Of a DNA stretch of 64,000 nucleotides, positions 58,625 to 64,000 are shown piece after piece (position 1 is the stretch's first letter; every line of letters starts with the position of its first letter). The DNA comes from Actinophytocola sp963729115 (GTDB lineage: Bacteria; Actinomycetota; Actinomycetes; Mycobacteriales; Pseudonocardiaceae). Under the pieces are notes generated by a model. The model made no database searches and was not told the DNA's origin. It saw nothing but the letters and a program-made list of their open reading frames with translations. A program made the position numbers and the translations under genes. The DNA lies in NCBI GenBank assembly GCA_963729115.1, contig CAVSMR010000007.1, positions 183,615-247,614 of the forward strand, given 5' to 3'.

Positions 58625-59648
58625 GTGGTGACATGGGGGAGAAGGAAGCGCGGCGCCCTGCGCCGCAACAGGGAGTGATCGACGTCCGGCCCCAGCGGCG
58701 CGCTGCGCGTGCGGGTGGACGCGGGCATCGACCCGGTGACCGGCAAGCGGCACCGCCTGGTCGAGCACGTCCCGGCGAACACGCCGAACAAGGAAGCCGT
58801 CGCCGAGCAGATCCGCATCCGGCTGGTCAACCAGGTCAACGAACGCCGCCACCCACGCACGAACGCGACGGTGAGCCAACTGCTGGATCGCTATCTGAAT
58901 TCGTTCGACGGCGCATTCAGCACGATCAACAATTACCGCAGCCTGCGGAAGAACCACGTCGAGCCATTCATCGGTTCGGTCCGGGTCGGCGTGTTGGACG
59001 CCGACATGCTGGATTCTCTCTACGCCGAATTGGGCATCGGGATCGCCGGCCGGTCCGCGCGCCTGACGTTGAACTATCGCACCACGGCGGAAATACTCGG
59101 CTGGAGCATCGGCCTGCTGCACGGCCAGTCGATCGACGACCTGAACGAGGACCTCGACACGCTCGCCGGCTGCCGCTCGGACGTGCACGGCGAACCGCCG
59201 ATGCTGCGTCCCGCCATGACCGCGCGGGAAGAGATGCAGGCACTTGGGAGAGACGTGCGCGAGTGGCTTGCCGCCGGCGTCGAACCGGACCAGGTCGGCG
59301 TTGCGGCGCGGACCTGGAGCCAGGCCGATGCGGCGCTGTCCGCGTTGACTAAGGCTGGCCTGCCGGCGACATCGCTGGCGAGGTCGAGGCCGGTGGACGG
59401 GCACATCTCGGTGGCCACCATGCACGCGATGAAAGGTCTCGAGTTCCGGACCGTAGCTGTCGTGGGCCTCAACAAGGAGTCGATGCCGCCACCGCGGGCG
59501 ATCACGCCGGTCGAGGAGGACCCGGATCTCCCACGACCTCGATCTCCAACAGGAACGTTGCTTGCTCTTCGTCGCCTGCACGAGAGCTCGGGAGACGTTG
59601 CGCCTGTCCTGGCACGGCGTTCCGTCCCAGCTGTTGCCTTTGGAGTGA
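58625..59648 (+). pseudogene. chimera of tyrosine integrase N-terminus and UvrD-type helicase C-terminus
   Basis: Near 58640 the frame reads GRRKRGALRRN and then meets TGA at 58676. From 58709 the same frame continues as an integrase N-terminus (VRVDAGIDPVTGKRHRLVEH, SAM-like part YLNSFDGAFSTINNYRSLRK). Around 59035-59060 it passes in frame into the C-terminal part of a UvrD/Rep-type helicase (LTLNYRTTAEILGW, ISVATMHAMKGLEFRTVAVV, SMPPPRAITPVEEDPD). A shift near 59530 then brings HDLDLQQERCLLFVACTRAR in another frame to the stop at 59646. Neither catalytic domain is whole. It lies next to tRNA-Arg, convergent with the operon at 59661. Confidence 0.8.
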
Positions 59649-59660
59649 ATGTCCTCGTGG

Positions 59661-60500
59661 CTAACCCATTCGTTGCTCGAGGTCGTTCAGCAGCGCATGC
59701 ACTGGCGCCCAGCAGAGACGCACGCTGTCGTTGTCGAACTCCGGCTGTTCGGCCCATTCCTTTCGCGGATGCACGAAGTTCCGAAAATCACGCACGGTGT
59801 GCATGAAGTCTTTGGCGTCCAGCTGGATCCAACCGGTGGAGTGCGCGGTCTCGAGGAGCAGCTCCATCCCGGCGCGCTCGGGCTTGACCCGCTTGCCGTA
59901 CTTGTCGACGAACCCGTCCTGCCGCAACTGGCTGTCGTTCTCCAGCAACAAGGCCAGGAGCAAGCCTTCGACCACACTGCCGATGCCGATGATCGCGAGC
60001 GTATGTGCGCCGCCCTGCTCGGCGATCCTGGTCTCGGCTGCCCGCTTCACCAGCGCGTCGGCGGTCGACCCGTCCCGCAGGAGCCTGCGGAGCCGTTGCT
60101 CGAAGTCGGGCGGTTCGGAGAACACCGGACTCGAACCATCCACGTTGAGCTCGCCGAGGACTGGACGGCCACCGACCAACGTGACCACGAGTCGCTCAGG
60201 CCGAAGCCTTTCGTTGATCGAGTGCCGGAAGTCCTCAGCGCTGGCGACGCCGTCGTCGTACTCCACGGCGTCGCACACCCGGCACAACAGTCGCTCGATG
60301 GCCGCGCTGTCGTTGCGGCGGTCGGTTATCTGCTCAGCGAGCCAGGGGATCCGTGGCGTACTGTCGTAGGGCGGCACGTTCTGCCAGCCCGCGTGTTCGA
60401 GGAGCCTTTCGAGCTGCCAGCCCTTGCGTTCGTAGGGACCTTCGATGTCGACGATGACCTCTGCGATCCGTTCGATGGTTCTCGGGTCGAGGGGTAACAT
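59661..60500 (-). CDS. HEPN-like protein coupled to a helicase-nuclease
   Basis: The 279-residue protein has no firmly named domain. The C-terminal part (about 165-279) is helical with a central hydrophobic GIGSVVEGLLLALLLEN and ends in MHTVRDFRNFVHPRKEW, an R-x6-H element like those of HEPN toxins or abortive-infection proteins. The N-terminal half (RIAEVIVDIEGPYERKGWQL onward) is alpha/beta. ATG 60500 overlaps the stop of the helicase-nuclease gene (ATGA), so the two are made together. GC content looks lower than in the core genome. RNase activity is a guess from the motif. Confidence 0.65.
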   Translation of the reverse strand: MLPLDPRTIERIAEVIVDIEGPYERKGWQLERLLEHAGWQNVPPYDSTPRIPWLAEQITDRRNDSAAIERLLCRVCDAVEYDDGVASAEDFRHSINERLRPERLVVTLVGGRPVLGELNVDGSSPVFSEPPDFEQRLRRLLRDGSTADALVKRAAETRIAEQGGAHTLAIIGIGSVVEGLLLALLLENDSQLRQDGFVDKYGKRVKPERAGMELLLETAHSTGWIQLDAKDFMHTVRDFRNFVHPRKEWAEQPEFDNDSVRLCWAPVHALLNDLEQRMG

Positions 60501-63500
60501 CAGCCCTCCGTGCGGTCGGCGTGGTGTTGTGCGATTTCGATAGCACTTTCCAGCCGCTCACGGATCTTCTTGCCGCGCCGCTGAAATCCGAGTTCTGCCA
60601 TCGCCTGGGCGACGCGTTCTTGACGGTCCAACTGCAGGCCGTCGCAGATCAACCACCAGCAGAGGGCGATGAGCTGTTCTTCGCTGTAGTCGTCGATCGT
60701 GGGTAGGCCGTAGGGGACCGCCGGCTTCGGTCCCCGGTCACCTGCGTGCCGCACCAGTCCGGCAGCGGTGCTGACCGGTTCTGCGCTGTTCTCCTGTTGG
60801 GGCGCGCGCAAGCCGAGCCGTCTGGTGGAGCGGGCGGGATCCACCTGCCGGTCTGCGGCGTCATGGCTGTCCACCGCGTCACGCCAGGACACGACGATTC
60901 GTTCCGCCTCCCGTTCAGGATCGGCGAACCATGCGGAAGCCCATACGCGGTGGAAATTCCAACCGAGTCGTTCGAGTTGCTCCTGCCGTAGGCGGTCACG
61001 GTCACGCACAGATGCCGCGCGATGGTAGGTGTCGCCGTCCGCCTCGACTGCCAGAACCATCTGTCCATGCTTGGTGGGGTGTGCCAGCGCGAGGTCGATT
61101 CGGTAGCCGGCAACACCCCACTGCGGGTAGACCGGGATCCCGCGTGCCACCAGTCGCTGGGCGATGTCGCGTTCGAATCCGTTGAGGTCGTGGGCTGTGA
61201 GGCGCCCTACCGTCGCCGGGTCGCCGTCCGCACGAGCTGCCTCGAGGTACCGCCGCAACATCTCGGTTCCGTTGATCTTGCCGGCTGGTGTGATGGCGTT
61301 TGGCGGGAACGACGAGACGATTGTCATCCGGCACCGTGCTCGCGTCACGGCCACGTTGACACGTCGTTCCGTGCCTTCCCGATTGAGTGGGCCGAATGCG
61401 GTCATCGCGATCGAGCCATTGGCCCTGCGCGCAACGCCGACGCTCAGGATGATCGCGTCTCGCTCGTCGCCCTGCACCGTCTCGATGTTCTTTACGAAGA
61501 ACCGGCGGGTCGGTCCGGCGTCGTCGGCGAAGAATTCGTCCAGATCGCGCCGCTCACTCAGGGCATCTCGGAGTGCCTTCTCAACTCGTGCTTGGTGTTT
61601 GACGCCCAACGTGATCACGCCGAGGCTTTCGTCGGAGTGTTGCTCGGCGTGCTCGATGATCAGGTCGACGACTCGCTGTACCTCCTCAACCGGCAAGCCT
61701 CCCTGCCCGGGCGATGCGGTGCCGTCGACGATCTCGAGCCTGATCGGGCTCTCCGTTCTGGCGCCCGGAAAGGTGACGAGGTCGCCGTCGTAGAGCTCGC
61801 GGTTGGAGAACGCGATCAAGCGTTCGTCTTGGCTGCGGTAGTGCCACAGCAATCTATGGTGGTCTGCGTAGGGCACGATCGGACGCAGTGACGTGAGGAT
61901 CGACTCGTAGTCACCAAGGTCGGTGTCCACATCATCGTCGGCTTCACCGAGACTCCGGTCGAAGAAGCTCGACGGAGGAAGCTGTTTCTCGTCCCCGGCC
62001 ACGACGAGTCGCCTACCCCGCATGATGGACGTGATCGCGTCGTGTGGCTTGATCTGGCTTGCCTCGTCGAAGATGACCAGGTCGAACAGGCGTTGCGCGG
62101 GCAAGGTCTGACTTACGACCAGAGGGGACATCGCCCAGCAGGGGCGCAGAGCGAGCAGCACGTGCGGCGCGCGCTCCACGAGCTTGCGGAGCGGCAGATG
62201 CCGCGTTTTCTTGGCGGCTTCTTTGCGCACGAGCTCGGCTTGTCGTGGATAGTCGTCGCGGGCCTGCCTGGCCGCGATCGCTACCTTTCGCCGCACGCGA
62301 GCTGCGGTGTACACGCGATGGTGGCGATCCGCATCCTGGAACTCGGCCAGGAAACGGTTGTGCTGGTCGGGTGTGAACTCCCGTAGTGCTCTGCTGGTCA
62401 GCTTGAACTGGTCATCGAGGCTGTGCAGCCATGCATGTCGGAAGATGGACCGCGCTTGGTCGGCTGACGCGTTACAGGCGGCGAGTTCGTTGAGGAGATC
62501 ACCGAGACCCAAATGGGCGAACCAATGCCGCAGCTGGTTTATTCGTGGGAGACGAAACACGATCTGTCGGTCGGCGCTGAGGTTCTCGAGTGTCTGCTGC
62601 ACCTCCGCTACCGGTTTGGATTCCAGCATGTTCACCTTGGCGGAGAGTGCCACCGAGGCGAGTTGAAGGCGAAGGTGCTCGTAGGTAGACATCATCTCTG
62701 ACAACCCGACAACCATTGCGGGTCGAGAACGCGGTCCGGCGAGGCGTTGCCACGTGTCACGTTGCTGGCAAACCTTGGTCAACGCGCGGTGCAGGTCGCC
62801 CTTCCGCCGAACCCCGGCTCTGGACATCTGCCGAGCCTGCCGCACGAGGGCACGGCGATCACGCCGGCTCTGGGGCCTCGGGTGCTTGCGGCGGACGCCG
62901 AGACTCGCTGTCGCGTGCCACATGGTGTCGAGGTGCTCCCCGAAGACGTCCGGGCCAAAGTCATCGACCGTCTTCGCAACTTCGTCCAGCAGCGCCAACA
63001 CCTCCTGCCAGCCGGCAATCTCTTGCGGAACAGGGAGCCCGACTTGGCCCACGAGCCGGTACATCCGATCCGTACTGGTGTGAAGTGTCCTTCCGGCAAG
63101 GTCATCCAACTCGAGCAGCACTCGTTGGACATCGTCGGTGTCCCGAATTTCAGAGCGCGCCCATGGTGACTCGTCGCGGAGGATTCGCAAGCCTTCCTGG
63201 GCAACGAACTCGGCGAGAAACTCCTCCACGTTCGGTGCGATTCGGGCGTCCAGGCCGGTGAGCACGAATCCGCGGAAGCGGCACCGCGTTTGCGACACGT
63301 CGGTTGGCCGGAGCAACTCCTCCCATACCTGGAAGGCGCTCACACCCCATGGTTCGCGAGGCAGGTGAAGCTCTGCGGCGTACTCACGTAGCTTCTGTCG
63401 ACGGTCCGCGAGCTGGCGGTGCAGCTGTGAGGTATCAACGGGCGGCTCCTGGCTGACTCGCGACAGGCTCGTCGACAGCTGCGCCGCGACATGTCTCCTG

Positions 63501-64000
63501 GTTCTGCCCGCGCGCACATGCATGTCGAGTACGAGGTTCGCCAGATCGGTATCCGCGAGGCGATTGGTGACGGCTTCGATTGCCGCTCGCTTTTCGGCCA
63601 CGAAGAGCACCCGCATGCCTCTCGCGGATGCTCCGGCGATGATGTTGGCGATAGTCTGACTCTTGCCGGTCCCCGGTGGACCTTCTATCACCAGGTGATG
63701 GCCGGCGAGAGCCGCGTTGATCGCCGCGTGCTGGGATGAGTTGGCGTCATGGACGAGATACTCGTCGTCGGGCTTGATCGAGTCGATCTCGACCGACGAG
63801 TATCCGTTGGCGGCGGACAGCATGCGATCTGCCGCTCCGTCGTCACCGGCGACCGCAGCGATCAGGTCGTGCGCCGCGATCAGCTCGATGGCGGACTCCA
63901 GGTCCTGGACCATCGGGAGCTTCTGGTAGTTGAACAACCCCACGACCACGGCTGGCTCGAAGTCAAGGACGACTCCCTGCCGTGCACCGAGCGCGAGGAG
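60500..64000 (-). CDS. SF1 helicase with C-terminal Vsr/MTES_1575-type nuclease, 5' end missing
   Basis: The frame is open to base 64000, so the N-terminus (probably a DUF4011-like region) is outside; 1,166 residues are seen. In order: NYQKLPMVQDLE, Walker A VIEGPPGTGKSQTIANIIAG, a long helical insert, Walker B DLVIFDEASQIKPHDAI, GDEKQLPPSSFF, WHYRSQDERLI and motif VI VNVAVTRARCRM. A Vsr/MTES_1575-like nuclease follows, with YRIDLAL and LAVEADGDTYHRAASVRDRD, and then a DUF3320-type end (SEEQLIALCWWLICDGLQ). It is the first gene of an operon with the HEPN-like gene. Large proteins of this kind have been linked to phage defence; here that is inference. Confidence 0.85.
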   Translation of the reverse strand, partial: LLALGARQGVVLDFEPAVVVGLFNYQKLPMVQDLESAIELIAAHDLIAAVAGDDGAADRMLSAANGYSSVEIDSIKPDDEYLVHDANSSQHAAINAALAGHHLVIEGPPGTGKSQTIANIIAGASARGMRVLFVAEKRAAIEAVTNRLADTDLANLVLDMHVRAGRTRRHVAAQLSTSLSRVSQEPPVDTSQLHRQLADRRQKLREYAAELHLPREPWGVSAFQVWEELLRPTDVSQTRCRFRGFVLTGLDARIAPNVEEFLAEFVAQEGLRILRDESPWARSEIRDTDDVQRVLLELDDLAGRTLHTSTDRMYRLVGQVGLPVPQEIAGWQEVLALLDEVAKTVDDFGPDVFGEHLDTMWHATASLGVRRKHPRPQSRRDRRALVRQARQMSRAGVRRKGDLHRALTKVCQQRDTWQRLAGPRSRPAMVVGLSEMMSTYEHLRLQLASVALSAKVNMLESKPVAEVQQTLENLSADRQIVFRLPRINQLRHWFAHLGLGDLLNELAACNASADQARSIFRHAWLHSLDDQFKLTSRALREFTPDQHNRFLAEFQDADRHHRVYTAARVRRKVAIAARQARDDYPRQAELVRKEAAKKTRHLPLRKLVERAPHVLLALRPCWAMSPLVVSQTLPAQRLFDLVIFDEASQIKPHDAITSIMRGRRLVVAGDEKQLPPSSFFDRSLGEADDDVDTDLGDYESILTSLRPIVPYADHHRLLWHYRSQDERLIAFSNRELYDGDLVTFPGARTESPIRLEIVDGTASPGQGGLPVEEVQRVVDLIIEHAEQHSDESLGVITLGVKHQARVEKALRDALSERRDLDEFFADDAGPTRRFFVKNIETVQGDERDAIILSVGVARRANGSIAMTAFGPLNREGTERRVNVAVTRARCRMTIVSSFPPNAITPAGKINGTEMLRRYLEAARADGDPATVGRLTAHDLNGFERDIAQRLVARGIPVYPQWGVAGYRIDLALAHPTKHGQMVLAVEADGDTYHRAASVRDRDRLRQEQLERLGWNFHRVWASAWFADPEREAERIVVSWRDAVDSHDAADRQVDPARSTRRLGLRAPQQENSAEPVSTAAGLVRHAGDRGPKPAVPYGLPTIDDYSEEQLIALCWWLICDGLQLDRQERVAQAMAELGFQRRGKKIRERLESAIEIAQHHADRTEG

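Noticed and set aside
58388..58678. Plus-strand 96-residue frame across both tRNA genes
   Set aside because: It reads through tRNA-Ser, tRNA-Arg and the terminator; only its last residues belong to the integrase remnant.

Overview
The window is very GC-rich DNA with GTG/TTG starts, many 4-base ATGA/GTGA gene overlaps, leaderless-looking promoters and a nearly full set of arabinogalactan (AG) cell-wall genes. It therefore comes from an actinomycete of the order Mycobacteriales/Pseudonocardiales. No mycolate genes (pks13, fadD32, antigen 85) sit among the AG genes, as they do in Mycobacterium. With the insertion-sequence scraps and abundant small T7SS-type substrates, this points to a Pseudonocardiaceae-like, AG-bearing organism without mycolic acids. 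This placement is inference.

Layout. 1-2848: end of an AurF-type diiron oxygenase, RtcB RNA ligase, then about 1 kb of decayed transposon sequence. 2849-8705: a VIT/von Willebrand protein with its MerR regulator under a 50-bp perfect palindrome, then a block syntenic with M. tuberculosis Rv3834c-Rv3836 (metallopeptidase, septum-formation protein, serS). 8800-10358: an ECF42-type sigma factor and its DGPF/YCII partner. 11628-17033: a module matching Rv3630-Rv3632 plus Rv3779, which makes the lipid-linked galactosamine donor and transfers it to AG. 17326-24896: a large LGFP-repeat secreted protein and two GlfT2-type galactofuranosyltransferases. 28739-31508: glf, PAP2 phosphatase and DPPR synthase in one overlapping operon. 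31518-35507: T7SS-like substrates with YbaB/EbfC-type proteins and a pentapeptide protein. 35513-38117: dprE2, dprE1 and a GtrA protein. 39942-42643: a T7SS-like effector with a Cys-His-Asn protease domain, flanked by a candidate partner, a possible immunity gene and a chagasin-like lipoprotein. 42650-45310: glfT1, wzt, wzm.

45422-53266 is a nonulosonic-acid island. A GT29-like (sialyltransferase-like) protein is followed by a complete pseudaminic acid pathway: PseI, a PseG-PseH fusion, PseF, PseB, PseC, and a frameshifted phosphotransferase. The 3' ends of the convergent pseI and pseG/H genes occur three times in tandem. A similar but smaller tail repeat follows espG at 56003. 53353-58249 holds VOC, TSUP, hydrolase, EspG and acetoacetyl-CoA synthetase genes.

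58348-64000 starts with tRNA-Ser(GCU) and tRNA-Arg(ACG). Next comes a chimeric wreck of a tyrosine integrase and a UvrD-type helicase, then a two-gene operon of lower GC: an SF1 helicase with a Vsr/MTES_1575-type nuclease (5' end beyond the window) plus a protein with a HEPN-like RNxVH motif. This looks like a tRNA-anchored defence or mobile island.

Together the genes mainly describe construction and decoration of a complex envelope: decaprenyl-phosphoryl-arabinose supply (UbiA, PAP2, DprE1/E2, GtrA), galactan synthesis and export (Glf, GlfT1, GlfT2, Wzm/Wzt), galactosamine decoration, and probably a pseudaminic-acid glycan. Intervening genes are T7SS-related accessory proteins and ordinary metabolism.
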